DNA from: Isoetes taiwanensis
Lineage: Eukaryota > Streptophyta > Lycopodiopsida > Isoetales > Isoetaceae
Length of the DNA stretch: 64,000 bases
Direction of reading: 5' to 3'
NCBI GenBank assembly: GCA_021234155.1
Contig: JAJEKV010000031.1
Location: 281,670-345,669, forward strand
Shown here: one piece after another, positions 34,394 to 47,805 of the stretch
Layout: each line of letters starts with the position of its first letter
How positions within the stretch are numbered: the stretch's first letter is position 1
Program-made: the position numbers and the translations under genes
Notes under the pieces: generated by a model
Seen by the model: only the letters and a program-made list of their open reading frames with translations
Database searches by the model: none
Told to the model about the DNA's origin: nothing

Positions 34394-37300
34394 TACAGTC
34401 CCCAAATTGGACGAACTTGTAAAAAGTGAATAGACGTTTCAATCTTATACTATATTGAATCTAGGGCCTGAGAGCCTTAGGGATGGAATTCAGTAAAACT
34501 TATGTTGACCAAGCATGTCTATACTTTGGAGTTATAGACCAATATACCCAAGCAAAGCAGGATACCAAATTCCTAAAAGTTTAACATATGCTAAATGAGG
34601 CGCATAAGCCATAAGGTAGGTTTTTCCAAGAAAATTATCCAGATCCAAATGCATGTACAATATGCAAAATAAGACTGTAAATCTATAAATCCTAGACAGT
34701 AGACATTAGCGTGCCTTTACTTCCAAATGCAGTCCTGAGAAGTTTCCAAATGCATAACACATTTCTGGATCTCAACTAAAGGTGGCAAATATGCAGTCAA
34801 ATAGTGCAAATAAATTTAAATGCATGGCATTTATGCACAAGGCATTCACACTAGTGAAATGCATAATTTTCAGAAAGCCCGAAAGTTATTAAGCATAATA
34901 AATGAAGAGACATACTATGCTGCAAAAACCAGCGTGTGGATCCTAAAGACTTGTTGAAAATATGCTAAGAGCCAGTATGCATTTAAAATTTATAAATAAA
35001 AGCCAAAAGATGGCGCCTAGTTCTATTAATGCTTTTTCATAAGACATTTTGTCATAATGTTCTGCAACCTGCATGTAACAATCATGCAAAATGCATGGCA
35101 GTAAGTGCACTGAGACCAAATAAAGTAGGTGATTCAAAAAATAAGCAGCATATTGCCCACAAAGAAGATGTGAATAAGCAGTCATAATTAAATGTAATGC
35201 AATTTCAGATTAAAGCCAGAGGGCCTAATACAAAATAAAGCTAGAGATAGATAATTGCTTAAAAATCCGAATATGTTATAGCTCCTACCCACCATTTATC
35301 AGAAATGCTAGTATAGATAAGCTATAAACAGTCATAAACCAGCATACATGCTGTTTAAGTTTAAAAATACATGCTGTTTAAGTTGCATGGCATGGTAAAA
35401 TAACTGTTTAATTCATGGCATATATATGGAGTGGCTCTGCTCCCTATCTTGGTGGCACAATGCTTTTATATGGATTTAGTGACCAGCTTATTTTGAGGTA
35501 TTTGTTAGACTCAGTATCTGCAAACTAGGCTTTAATGGAAAGAATGGAGACTACTTTGAACTGGTTTTAAATATTTTTCACGGTTTGGTGCTTAGTATCT
35601 GACCATAGAACACATGGCTTAGAATATTTGGATGGTGATTGCACAGACAATTGGGTTCGCATTGTAGCACTTAAAGGACTTAAAGAAACATATCTGTAAA
35701 TGCCTACAGAATTATTGTCTTTGATTGTCATATACTATATACTGAGATAACGTATCCTACTCTTTAAGTAGACTAAGACGTGGCGTGACATGGATCTGCA
35801 TAGAATGTCATTGAAGTTAATCAAATATGGCTTTGATAAAATGTTTAAAGCTTAAGAACTTGATGCTTTGGACACATATGCAGCATTGGGAACGAGTCTT
35901 GCATAGCTCGTACAGAATGAGGTTCTTATGGTTCCTCTAGTTTACTAGGCACTGTTCAGTCCTCATAGTTTAGTTGTTTGAGATGATTGGTCATCAACAG
36001 CTCAAAATATGCCAAGAACAAATTGACAAGGCAAGAGATGATCAATCTGATCAAGGGGTCAGGCATCGACCTGCTGGCCCTGTGCAAGAAGGAAGGAGAG
36101 GTTTACGCTCAGCCCTGTGCAGCCTGCATGCGAAGGAGGAGTATAGAAATCAACAAGTGCTAGAAACTAGTGATGACGAACTGAATTTGGAGCCACAGCT
36201 AAATCAGGTTTTTATGAGTAACAATAATATTCTTTAAGGTGAATTTACATGAGGGCTTCAATTAAGCAGTATGTATTGCTAAAAGAAATTTAAATTCTGG
36301 CCTAGGCCTTAGATCTGAAGTTTGGGCTGCTTAGAAATATAGTTAAATGGCTTCTACCTGCTACCACCAGACTATGCAATCTGCCACAAAATTTGCAGAG
36401 CATACCATGTTGCTGGAAAAGATCAGAGATAGCTACTCTACTAACTATAGCTGAATAACTGTAGGCATGCATGGCATGTAAGATCAGCATCCCATGTGAT
36501 GGAGTAAGATAGAATTTGATCAGCATCCCATGTGATGGAGTAAGATAGAATTTGCTGCTGTATTTCAGTTCTTTAAGCGATCTAAGAATATATGTGCTGT
36601 AGTATTATAGTAGCAAATGGAAGTGTCTGTTGGTAACAAAAATAGACTGACCCTTAGTTAAAAATTGGCCTTATGATGACTGTTGCTTTAGTGTGCAGAG
36701 GCAGCACATGAACTCACTGCAGAGCAGGAAATAATGGTATCGGAGAAAATTTAAAGAGAAAAATATTATGATGAGCTTTATTATTATGGACTTCAACGGA
36801 ATCAAGTCCTTTATGCATTGAAATTGGTAGCTGGATCTTACTGAAAATGCTCTTCCTAAATAAGAGTAAACTAACTCTTAAATCTGAGCTGGCCACGTAG
36901 TGAATAACTGTTAATAGGGCATGGCAGCTTATATGCACAATCCAGCAAGATATTTCTTAGCCAGAGAGTAGAGAAATGTGACTTGGATAAGTCTCAAAAT
37001 CCATACGTCTCACAAAGTGCTGGAAGCAGTTTGAGGAACCAGAAATTGGGAATTAGCAGAATGGCAGAGTCCACAGGAGTCCAACAAACTAATGAGGAAA
37101 ACTCCTACTTAATCAGGTTCTTTATTTTAGTATGCAATTAATGTAAGCATTTGTTGCAAATGCCTGTTTGGGACCAGCATCTTCTTGATGGGAGGATGTA
37201 ATTTAAGATGTTTCCATTGTGCTTATGATCTATTCTTTCTGAATCCTTCTGCTGTTAAAGTTAAGACAAAAATTGCCCATAAGGCATAAGATAAGCTGTT

Positions 37301-38250
37301 TCGTTTCTACAGAAACTCCCCAGGGGATTCACCTTTCATTAGCGTATAATCCATGAGAGTTCAATGGAGGGGTGTTTTTTGAACCATTTGTGTACGTATA
37401 CTTAGGGGTTAGGGGTGCTTTTAGGCACTGATCTAGAGCAATATCTATACACATGGGTCAAATTGCCCTTTAAAAATGTGTATACAAGGGGGGTTTTTTG
37501 CTACCCTTCAAACGCAGATGCCATACCCCCTTTATGCATAAATGCATCCCCCGGGAGAAACTCAGCCATTAGTTAATAGGTCTGCACATATCCATGCAAG
37601 GATTTCTGATCTACAGCATGTGCTTAGTAGTGCAGATAATGACACACTTTAACTTATTGGGAATTAGGATAGCATATGCTGTAAAGAAGTGATGATGTAT
37701 GCACCCATTCTTATTTAACTACAACTCATGATTTTTAAGCAATAGACTGGATAGCTTATAACTGTTAATAGGGCAGGCAGCTTATATGCAGTGGAAACTG
37801 TCATGATGGGTGCCTTGAGTCTAAAAGGCCTACGTATGATTCTTTAAGCACATTTTACCAAAGGTGCATGGCAGCAGATTCAAAATTATAAGCTATGTAA
37901 AACATTACTGTAACCTGCAATAGAACTAGATCCAGCATAATGGATTTCAAATAGAAAGAGACTTTAGTGTAATCTTGAACAGTAACTAGATTGCCAAAGC
38001 ATAGATCACACCTGATTTGGTTGTATTTCCTCCTCTAATTTGTCACAGATCCATCATCATCCGATAGGGGTACATGCCCACTTACACCTAGATGCTGAAT
38101 ACGTTGCTCTGGTGCAAATGCAATGCAAGGAACAGGTCAGATCACAGTAAGAAATTGAAATAGATTGAAACAGTAATAAATTGAAATAGACATTCTTAGC
38201 TCTATTTCTTGCAAAAACGCTAGGCTCACTTGTTTAATTTGCCTCTCTGA
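34394..38250. other. Noncoding interior of the insertion with small repeats
   Basis: No gene is recognised in this AT-rich stretch. It has frequent GCATGGCA and ATGCA motifs. A 36-bp unit (GATCAGCATCCCATGTGATGG start) is tandemly duplicated at about 36482-36553. A segment AACTGTTAATAGGGCA...GGCAGCTTATATGCA occurs at about 36906 and again at 37759. A short plus frame at 35974-36237 has a Glu/Gln-rich composition but no recognisable motif. Confidence 0.5.
37307..37566. mobile_element. Possible small inverted-repeat element (MITE-like)
   Basis: About 260 bp stand between CTCCCCAGGGGATTCA and the inverted-looking TGCATCCCCCGGGAGA. GTATAC motifs and paired blocks GGGGTGTTTTTTGAACC and GGGGGGTTTTTTGCTACC lie inside. 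The inverted ends match imperfectly and I cannot define target duplications. Confidence 0.3.
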
Positions 38251-39994
38251 TGTGAATGGAGGGATAAAATGGAGGGATAAAGATCTATCTCTGATGTGAA
38301 TGGAGGGATAAAGATCTATTTACCTGGTACCAATGCTGATCGGATGAGGTAGCAAGCAGCAGCAACAGAACCGATGTTCATATGAATGCCGAGGCCTCTT
38401 ATTTGTTTTTTTTTTTGTTGACATCCGGCCTCAGATACTACCGACGATACTCCAATTGTTCTGTTCATGACAGTGGCACACAACAGTAGACCGCCATTTT
38501 TCGAAAGAGAACCGAGGCTACCTAACCGGTACCGTACCCATACCTACGTGGCATAACCAGGTTGGGTGCTAAATTCCAAGCCTATAGGTTCGGAAAATAT
38601 CCAAGGTTGCAATTTTTAAATACAACCTCCTCTAATGAAAACATGAAGGCTTCCATGTCGAGTCGTGGTCTTCAACCCACACTTTCATAGCTTCTAGCCA
38701 TCTAGCTATTATCTCTTTCTTCTGCGTATTCGTGACGATCCAAGCCAGTGGCATCCCACTGAAGTGGTCATCGAATCCAACGAGAGTGAAGAGGTAATAC
38801 CTATGTAAATAGAAACACGCTTTAGCAAACCTAATTTCCAAGGAACCTAAAAAGGAGCAACCAAACCTCTTCTCGTTTGTCTTGTAGATGGATTCAAGGC
38901 ATATAACTCTATCCTTTCTAAATCTCACCATGGCATCCCTTTGAATGGGAGTCATGACCCCAAGTTGAAAGATGTCACCTTGCTCGTAGTGGAAGACACA
39001 ATCTTGGTGTTGTTGGACCCACATGTGGGTGCTTGTTGCTTCGTCTTCATGCAACTTCCAAACAGTTCGAGCCACCAATTTATCAATATTGTAGACTTCA
39101 TGCATCTTCAACATGTCGTCCCTGGACAGCCCATCCAAACCAACTACATCCTTCTTCAAGTTCACCCTCTCCTGGTGGATGTTCATCACCATTCTAGGTG
39201 TTATATAGTGCACTAGCTTCTGTTTGATCCATTCTTTCTTTTCAGCCGAGAGCCATGGTGCTAGCCTATACCTCAACCCTTTCTCAATAGGTTGTGCTTT
39301 ACCATAGCAGATTGCACCTTGCTGGTTCAGATGATCCCATTTGTGGTAGTAATTTGAGTGCAATTGGGAAGAAGATAGAGCTATTTCAAAGTAAAATGAC
39401 ATTGGCAACCCCTTCTAACACTCTCCCCTCTCTCAATCCTCTTCCTTCTTTGGCCTGGAAGGGGACGTCGATCCTCAACAACATGAGTGTTCTCGGAATT
39501 GTCTTCTGGCCCAAAGACACACCAGTACCTTTGTTGCACAAGGAATGAATCAGACACGCTTTAAAATCCAAACAAATAATCACAAGCTAGGGAAAGGAAA
39601 TTCACACCTCTTCAAAGTCAGATTTGAACCTTTGCCCAGTTTGGATAGCTCTTTATTCCTTTGAGCTTCTTATGTAGAAACTGCATGGTGCTTCCCCACT
39701 TTTTTGCTCCCCAGCAATGAAATCCCCAACCCGTGAGGTGCGAATGTGGCACACTCAAACCGGTTGATTACCTCCCCCTTGTGGTTCAGGACTCTGGTGC
39801 TCTAACATAACCCAGGGTAGTCGACTGTGATCAAAATGCCCTTCTGGAGGGTCTGTTTGCCAGATGCCTGATCGCAGCAGCAAATAAAAATGCTATCAGA
39901 GCTTGCCCCGCTGCAAGGAACATGGAAATCAGTTGTTCCAGGCACTAGCCTCCTCAATCTTCTCGTCCAGATCCATCCCGAGCTCCCCCCCTGT

Positions 39995-40860
39995 CGTCAT
40001 CGAGCAGAGGAATGGCAGGTGATTCCATCGGAGGAACATAGCAGGTGATTCCATCGCATGGTACGAACAGGCGTACGGGGGATGAACATTTTTTAAATTC
40101 CGACGGGGTGGACTCACGACGACACCATGACCGACGATCTGGTCCATGACATGCGGTCTCGATGTTGAGACGTGTCGAACATGCAACCGCTGATAGCTGC
40201 GTTTGCGTCGCGGGAATTTCGGGCGATTCAGCGGGAATCCTATCGGCTGATTCCGTCACGGAGGAATCCCAAAAAATGATTTGAAGTTTTTGAGACTTCG
40301 CGGCGGTATCGGATTTGGTGATTTTGCGGGCGGAATCGGATAGTGGTGATTCACGGGAACATCAGAAACGGTGATTCCATGAAAAGGAATGAATACCTTG
40401 ATTCCATCCAAATGGAAGTGGTACGGTGATCCGGCCCCGCTTAAGTGGAACCTTGATTCGCCAGGCGAAATAACATGTTTTGCGATCCCGAATTACAAAT
40501 TGGTGATTCCGGCATCGAATTAAATAATTGGGATTGGCATGTAATTACATGTTGGTGATTCTGCCCGGCGGAATTCTTAAGGTTGTGATTCCGCTCGGCG
40601 GGATATCATCCAGGTGATTCCGTGCCGTGGAATCCGTGACGGGTGATTCCATCCGGCGGTATTGTATCGTTGTGATTCCATCGCATGGAATAATTACGTG
40701 GTGATTCCGTTCGAGAGTATTCTACCGATGTGATTCCGCGGGGAAGTATTAAAGGGGCCGGACCGCATCTGCCGAACGGAATCGGGCCTCGAACGGATCC
40801 GATTCTTGGGAGGGTCCGTGGATTCCGGGAAAGTATTCACCGCGATAGAATCACCAAAAC
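39995..40860. repeat. GTGATTCC array with a strict 29-bp core
   Basis: GTGATTCC starts at 40585, 40614, 40643, 40672, 40701 and 40730, exactly 29 bp apart each time. Less regular units lie before them (40346, 40371, 40398, 40426, 40503, 40555, and two near 40018 and 40046). Each unit has GTGATTCC, about six variable bases, a GGAAT or GTATT block, and about nine variable bases. GATTCC...GGAAT makes each unit an imperfect palindrome. It lies just upstream of the first ATG (39975, minus) of the MULE/SWIM gene, where a promoter or transposon end would be. Confidence 0.88.
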
Positions 40861-42005
40861 CAGGGTAAGAATATTTTCACCCTCTTAAATGAGAAGAATA
40901 AATGTTGTTTGATGTGAAGGATGCACTTAAACTTATAGTCAGATATTATGATGTAAAACTTTATAAGAGTACCAAGCTCATCGTGGTCATAAAGCTACCA
41001 TGATGATCAAGAGAGAAAAGTATGAGGGGGTCTCGATTACTTTGATGAACAATGCTTTAGTTAGTGATCCTTGTATAAACAAAGAGACTCTCGATTATGA
41101 TTCTTGTGACGGTAAAGATACTTTTTATGTGCACTCATGAAGATCACATTCTTGGAAAGACGAAAATAACTCGGACCTTTTTTCTTGCACCTTTTTTCCA
41201 CTATATAGTACTTGCGTTTCTAGTCCTTTACATCGGCCTTCTTTTTGAGCGTTTCCTTTTTTGTCTCTCTTGTGTTTCTAGTTTTCCCTATTTAGTTTGT
41301 TTATCTCTCTCTTGTGCTTCTGGTTTTCCCTACTTAGTTTGTTTACGGTGTTAGAGTTCTAGTTCTGTTTAGGTAACATAGCTAAAATTTGGTCTGTTAT
41401 TCTTTATGACATTTGTGCTTCTTTAGTTTTTTCTACGTTAGGGTGCTAGTCAAGAAGTTCATTATTTTCAAAAAGTTCAATTCTTTCTTATATGACTTTC
41501 TTGTTTGTGTGCCTTTTAATTCTCTATGTTGAGGTAGGAGCCTCAAACTTCGACTTATAAAGTTTTTGATGCTTTAAATCTTCGTCAAATTATCTGTTCT
41601 ATTTGCCTTGATGTATTTCTTGTCACATAGATAGCTCTTTACCTATCAACCATCTGTTGTATCCAAATTTTTTCACATAGACTGGAATTCGAATGCTTAA
41701 TATTATATTCACTGATTGTTTCATAATCCCGCTACTCTATGATGTTCCTTCACTTGACAAGCTCATCTGCTTCATCATTCACAATGAAGGTTCTCGTTAT
41801 TTCCTTTTTAAATATCTTTATCTTGGCCACTTGAACTTGGACTGTTCTCATTCTACCACATACTCTTCCATTTTGTTTTTTGTTTTTTCAATCTTGATAG
41901 CATCATATATAGGTGGATTGGCTTCTTAGCTTATTTTTGGCCATTTAAACTGTCTTCTATATCCTTGTGTGTAAGGTCATTGGTTCTTTCAAGTGAGCAC
42001 TTTTT
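40861..42005. other. Intergenic, nothing recognised
   Basis: T-rich on the plus strand. A short direct repeat occurs near 41270-41340 (CTCTCTTGTG followed by TTCTAGTTTTCCCTA or TTCTGGTTTTCCCTA, then TTAGTTTGTTTA). No recognisable domain. Confidence 0.45.
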
Positions 42006-43270
42006 CTTTTTTGAAGAAATGAGACACTTATATTAAAAGAATGGCAATGATACAAGACGAATAGTGAGGAAAAAGAATGCCCCGAAGGGACAAAGACACC
42101 TCAACACTCCATACTAAAAACCTAGAGCGTAAACTTCCAATCACCTCTAGTAATCACTGTACAAAATCCCCATTCGCATTTACAATGTGCAAAATCTCTC
42201 GCCAGATGCAAAACTTTGTCTCCTCTAGGCCAGTAAACACAAGAAAACTCTGGAATAGCTTATGTCTGAGTCTTGGAACTAGAGAGGCTGCAGGTTGCTG
42301 AATCCCTTGAAAAATCCATAAACGACGCCGTTTCCAAATCAACCAAACCAACCACGCCTTACACAGATGGAAAGCCTGCTTCTTAGGAGAGGACCATGAA
42401 GCTGGAAACAGATGAAGAAGTATCTTTGGCTACACATCCCTGATCCGTAACAATGCTCGACCCAATCCCATGCGGCTTGCAAATGTGGGCACAAGACTAG
42501 ACAATGTTCAATGGACTCTCGATGAGAGCCACAAATAGGGCAAAGAAAACTCTGGTGGCTTAAATCTATGCACAAGAACATTTACCCTAATGCTGATTGC
42601 ACCACTTTGCCACAAGGGAACCCTAACCTTAGGTGGGGGGGAGAGTTCCAAGTCCATGTCCAGACGGGGCGCCAACAGAACCCCAAGCTTCAGCCCACTT
42701 GTCGAAGGAGGTAAAGTATCATGAATAACCAATGTCGGTAGAATAACAACGAACAAAACATGACTCATCCGACCCTGAATGGACCTTCCAAATCTGAAAG
42801 ACCACCCCCCCCGAGGAGAACGGGGAATATGCATTGGAATACAGGAGGCCACTTGCTGCCGATAGCTTGATCACTTCTCTGGGGTCGAAAGGGCCTGAAA
42901 AACTCCTAAGGAGCGATTGGCCATGCCAATACCAATCCTCTAAGGTGGAGATCAGAGCCCGAGTCCAACGGGTCTGGCGTCCGGCGTGCAAGCCGGGCGC
43001 TCAAAGGCAAGTATGTCGGAGGCGAGGAACCCCGTAAAAGGAGAAGTGTGATGAAATGCGATGCATAGTCTCACGGAAAGCACCGCGCACATGCTCCCAG
43101 GCCCGCAGTACACCCTTGAGAAAAGGTGACGCGTGTGGGAACGGCCTCAGACTGCAAAGCAAGGCCCAAGGCAACTTCACAGGGACAGATGGCTTGTGAA
43201 ATGCTACACAATTCTCGAGGGACTGTAAAAGCAATGCTGCACCTGGAGTATGAGATTCTCGTGTTCACCT
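42006..43270 (-). mobile_element. 3' part of an L1-type plant LINE, minus strand
   Basis: On the minus strand, 42581-42339 encodes the zinc-binding RT-associated domain of plant LINEs: CPICGSHRESIEHCLVLCP followed by AAWDWVE. 42852-42508 and 43234-42719 give the preceding pieces in other frames (RWSFRFGR-like, then PLWQSGAISIRVNV). The element ends at about 42010 with AAAAAAG-rich sequence on the minus strand, consistent with a poly(A)-type tail. It is 5'-truncated and frameshifted. Confidence 0.7.
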
Positions 43271-43367
43271 TTGTGGTGCAATTGGTACTTGTCATTTTAT
43301 AAAATTTCTTTCTTTAAAAGATTAGTAGCTTTAGTTAGGTATGATTTGATGAAGCAGACTTATAGCT

Positions 43368-43838
43368 TCCATTCGCATGGGTGCACATCGCCTCCACATT
43401 GAAACAGGACGTTGGGCTCGGGAAGCACGAGAGCAAAGGCTTTGCCAGTGTTGCCACCAGGGCGCCATTGAGGATGAATGTCATGCCCTTCAGATTTGCC
43501 CAACGTTTGCCCATATCTGAGAGCGATATGTTCGATTACTAGTGCCTGGCCAGCCGTTGCATCAATTACTGACTACGGTGTCAGTGGGTTTGTTGGGGTC
43601 ATACCTCCAGGAGGTTATAGATGCACGGGCTCAGTTGTGTCCTCCGGGACGATATTGAACTGTCCTATACAATTGTACAGCGTGCCAGCAAACTTATTAT
43701 TGCTAAGGTTTTTCCCTCGAAAACCCTTCGGGGCGGGGGTTTTTTAATCCTGTCAGTAATACGCTTGCTGCTCTCTTTTTTGTTTGGGTCCCATAGGCCA
43801 ATCGGTCTCCGTGGACGCTAAAAAATCTATCTATCTAC
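43368..43838 (+). mobile_element. 3' end of a LINE with a (TCTA)n tail
   Basis: The frame at 43368-43519 reads SIRMGAHRLHIETGRWAREA followed by CQCCHQGAIEDECHALQICP, the C-terminal zinc-knuckle region shared with the LINEs further right. About 300 bp of 3' untranslated sequence ends CCAATCGGTCTCCGTGGACG then TAAAAAA and (TCTA)3 at 43826-43838. Confidence 0.75.
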
Positions 43839-44599
43839 ATAGATGACTTATGTATTATAAATAATCCCAATGCTTTGACTTTCTTTCAAACTGAGCAACT
43901 AAGGGTTGTTGATAACCCCTATTGGTTTTCAAGAGCAAAGACTACGATCATTAGTGCGTAAATATTTGAAAAAAAAAATTATTCTTGGCATCTAAGTTCG
44001 ACGTTAATATGGCAGCATCCTCAATACTATTAGAAATTAAACAATAGCAAGGTATTGTTGTGCCTCTGTTTAAATTAAATGTGTCTCTGACCCCATGACA
44101 AAAAGGGAAAAAAGCTTGTTCTTGGTGCATCCATTACATGGTTTTTTTAAGTTTTTTTCTAAGTATGCCATTTTTTAAAAGCCTTATATTATTGGCTTAG
44201 AAACGAGCCCAATTGGACAATTATTTTCTCTTCCTCGATTAGGGTTCTAGCATTTGATCAGACGGATTGACAGATGGAGCTGCCGAGTTCTAAACCCAAA
44301 TCCGTCCTGATGCATTTCGGTTGATTCCACATATGACACTTGTTGGCTGCCTGTCCAGGTAATGATTGAGATTTCACATATGACACTTGTTGCATGCCTG
44401 TCCAGGTAATGATTGACAGATTTTGGTTTAAATCGAGATGATAGATGGTTTTTCAATTATCCAAAGCCAGAACTGCTGTTATAATTGCTTTCAAGCGCCT
44501 TGTTTCATCCTCCTCTCAAAATAATGGTAGCTAATAAGCAGTTTTTTTCCACTAGGTACTAGTTCATTATTCTCAAACAAACTTCTGCAATCTAAAATA
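43839..44599. other. Noncoding, with a tandem duplication
   Basis: No gene is seen. A unit of about 50 bp containing CACATATGACACTTGTTG and GCCTGTCCAGGTAATGATTGA occurs twice in tandem at 44321-44418. Confidence 0.6.
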
Positions 44600-45244
44600 T
44601 GACATCTCACTGGGCTTGTGGATGAAGAGGGATCTTCAAATCAGGCTATTATATTAACGACCAAATTAATTCTATTAGTTTGACTTCTATTAATTCTGGT
44701 TTTTGTAGACCAATTGGCATTTGTTCTTATTTAGTCTCTCTTTTCTGTGATTTGCTTCTGCACATCTAGTTGTAATCCGTCTAAATTGTGACCAGAATTC
44801 TTTGAACTTCCTTGTCTTATAGTTGTGCAGATTGTATTTTCCATTTTGAGTGGAATAGTTTACTCTATGAATTATGTGCAAGGTATTAGTTACAATACAT
44901 CCTAGACTCAATTAGTTGTCGTGCTGATGGAATAGTTAATCTATGAATTATCTGCAGAGTATTTGTAATCAATACATCCTAGACTCAATTAATTGTCAAA
45001 CTGAGTTTTTTGCCTCTATTTGGTATCTGGAAATAGGCCTTGTTGCTGGACTGATACACCCGAACCACTTGCTATTTAAATTACTTGAACCACTATTGAC
45101 CTATTTTGATGGCACTTCCTATGTCTAAATATCTCTATATTTTTCATTGTTGTGTTAGTTGATTGCTGCAAATGTATTGGAATGGTTACCATTTAGTGCC
45201 AAATGAATATTTTGTATTTGCTGATCTGAGCATGTGCTACAACA

Positions 45245-45644
45245 TGGGAGTCACCTCAGGGGCACTCCCTTTTCGGTCCAGGAAGACCTCCAGTTCAATT
45301 AACTCGGCGGCGTGATGAGTTATGTAAGGTTCGAGAGGCGAGGCTCCAAAGAAAATGGGCAGTCTATCGGAGAGCTGGCGCACTTATTCTTGATCAGTGG
45401 CCTCAGAACCCTTGGTTAGGTTTCGTCTAATCGCACTAGGAATGACGTCTTAGTCGCTTTTGCCTGGCTCGGGTCTGCTGTTGTTCTGTTCTTATTGTTT
45501 TTGTATTGCTTATGTTCTATTATTTATAATGTTTCGGTGATGGGCCTTTGCCCCACATTTTGGTTCCGGCTTATGACGCTTTTTCTGTATTCGGTCTCAT
45601 AACCCGATTGGGTTTCTGCAGACGATAAAACCTCTGTCTGTCTG
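45245..45644 (+). mobile_element. LINE 3' end with a (TCTG)n tail
   Basis: A short coding-like start reads TRRRDELCKVREARLQRKW. The 3' untranslated end, CTCATAACCCGATTGGGTTTCT then GCAGACGATAAAACC followed by (TCTG)3, is clearly related to the LINE end at 43795-43838 (ATCGGTCTCCGTGGACGCTAAAAAA then TCTA repeats). No further coding domain is retained. Confidence 0.55.
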
Positions 45645-45832
45645 CGTGCATGAGTAAATGCCCGTCATGCAATGCGTGCATGCGTGCATGCGTGCATGGC
45701 TGCGTGCTCGCCTTGCATGCAATGCGTGCGTGCATGCGTACGTCCCGTCGTCCGGTCCGTCGGGTCCGTCAGATCCGTCCGTCCGGGTCCGATCCGTCAA
45801 ATCCGTCCGTCAAATCCGTTCGCCTCACACCC
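45632..45832 (+). repeat. Compound microsatellite (TCTG / GCATGCGT / CCGT)
   Basis: Directly after the LINE tail the sequence passes through (TCTG)n, GCGTGCAT-type octamers and GTCCGTCC-type repeats. Open frames across it encode Cys/Ala/Arg or Pro/Ser/Val repeats and are not believed to be genes. Confidence 0.9.
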
Positions 45833-46342
45833 GCCGATGCGTGATATTATTTATGGGTTTTCTACCTTTACCATGATATGATTTAGATTTTTTATCATGT
45901 ACTGAAGGCAATGCAACGCATAATGATTCATAAGAAAGGGTTGTTCTGTTAATGTCGTGCATTAGGCTCCAGGTTAGGTAGCAAACTTATGCTGATGCAA
46001 TCTAAATAAATGCTACAATATAACTTACTAGTTTTATTCTTTCTGGACCGTATTTTACATTCATAGATACTTAAAAGGTCTGACATCGATAACAAGTGGT
46101 TCTTTGCGACGACACATGTAATATGGGTTGCGAACTAACTTCGTTTGTTTGCTTTCTATGGAAGCAGGTAACAGCAAAGACCTTGACCTTTGATGTATTT
46201 GAACAACAGAAGTTGCCTTCGTAGAAGGGAGTAAATTGTTCTGTTGCTCTGAATGTTAATTTTTAGTTTAGTTTAAGGAAATATTTTACGGTCTTATTTT
46301 TATTACTATCTTACATTTAAAAGATTTGGCTTCATTGGGTTT

Positions 46343-47805
<1,463 letters not shown>

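Larger units (their letters stand above)
32283..38637. mobile_element. 6.36-kb insertion with 13-bp perfect terminal inverted repeats carrying gene fragments
   Basis: The ends are CATTAGAGGAGGT (32283-32295) and its exact reverse complement ACCTCCTCTAATG (38625-38637), followed inward by similar T/A-rich subterminal sequence (TTAAAAA then TG). The element sits inside an exon of the minus-strand MULE/SWIM gene. Joining the flanks with a single shared A restores the frame across ...SCF-ITDS.... No longer target duplication is visible, so the superfamily is undetermined. No transposase is seen inside, so it would be non-autonomous. It carries a phospholipase D fragment and another host-gene fragment, as Pack-type DNA transposons do. 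Confidence 0.75.
31032..39975 (-). pseudogene. MULE/SWIM (FAR1-like) transposase-derived gene, split by an insertion
   Basis: On the minus strand the gene runs from ATG at 39975 (MDLDEKIEEASAWNN) to a stop at 31032. Exon blocks are 39850-39608 (degraded), 39528-38867, 38800-38638, continued after the 6.36-kb insertion at 32282-32240, then 32149-31685 and 31608-31032. Introns with clean GT-AG ends are 38866-38801 (66 bp), 32239-32150 (90 bp) and 31684-31609 (76 bp), and probably 39607-39529. Domains are a FAR1-type RRGCQCHFTLK start, a MULE-type core with YYLFTLVGFDDHFSGMPLAW, ITDSCDAEI, LCIWHVRRDWLKW and ETNAAIEAWHKALK, and a SWIM zinc finger CDCPWGAKGNICKH. Damage is a TAG after CHFTLK (about 39383), frame changes near 39345 and 32062, stops in the N-terminal exons, and the insertion. 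It is a dead transposase or domesticated relative. Confidence 0.8.

Noticed and set aside
32283-38637. Interpreting the interruption of the MULE/SWIM gene as a large intron
   Set aside because: The junctions are not GT-AG, and perfect inverted repeats lie exactly at the break points; the other introns of the gene are 66-90 bp.
40585-40758. CRISPR-like regular repeat
   Set aside because: 29-bp period with variable parts, but the conserved part is only about 8 + 5 bases, spacers are short and the genome is a plant. It is a minisatellite-like array.
45650-45881. Cys/Ala-rich and Pro/Ser-rich open frames
   Set aside because: They follow the GCATGCGT and CCGT microsatellites in three frames at once.
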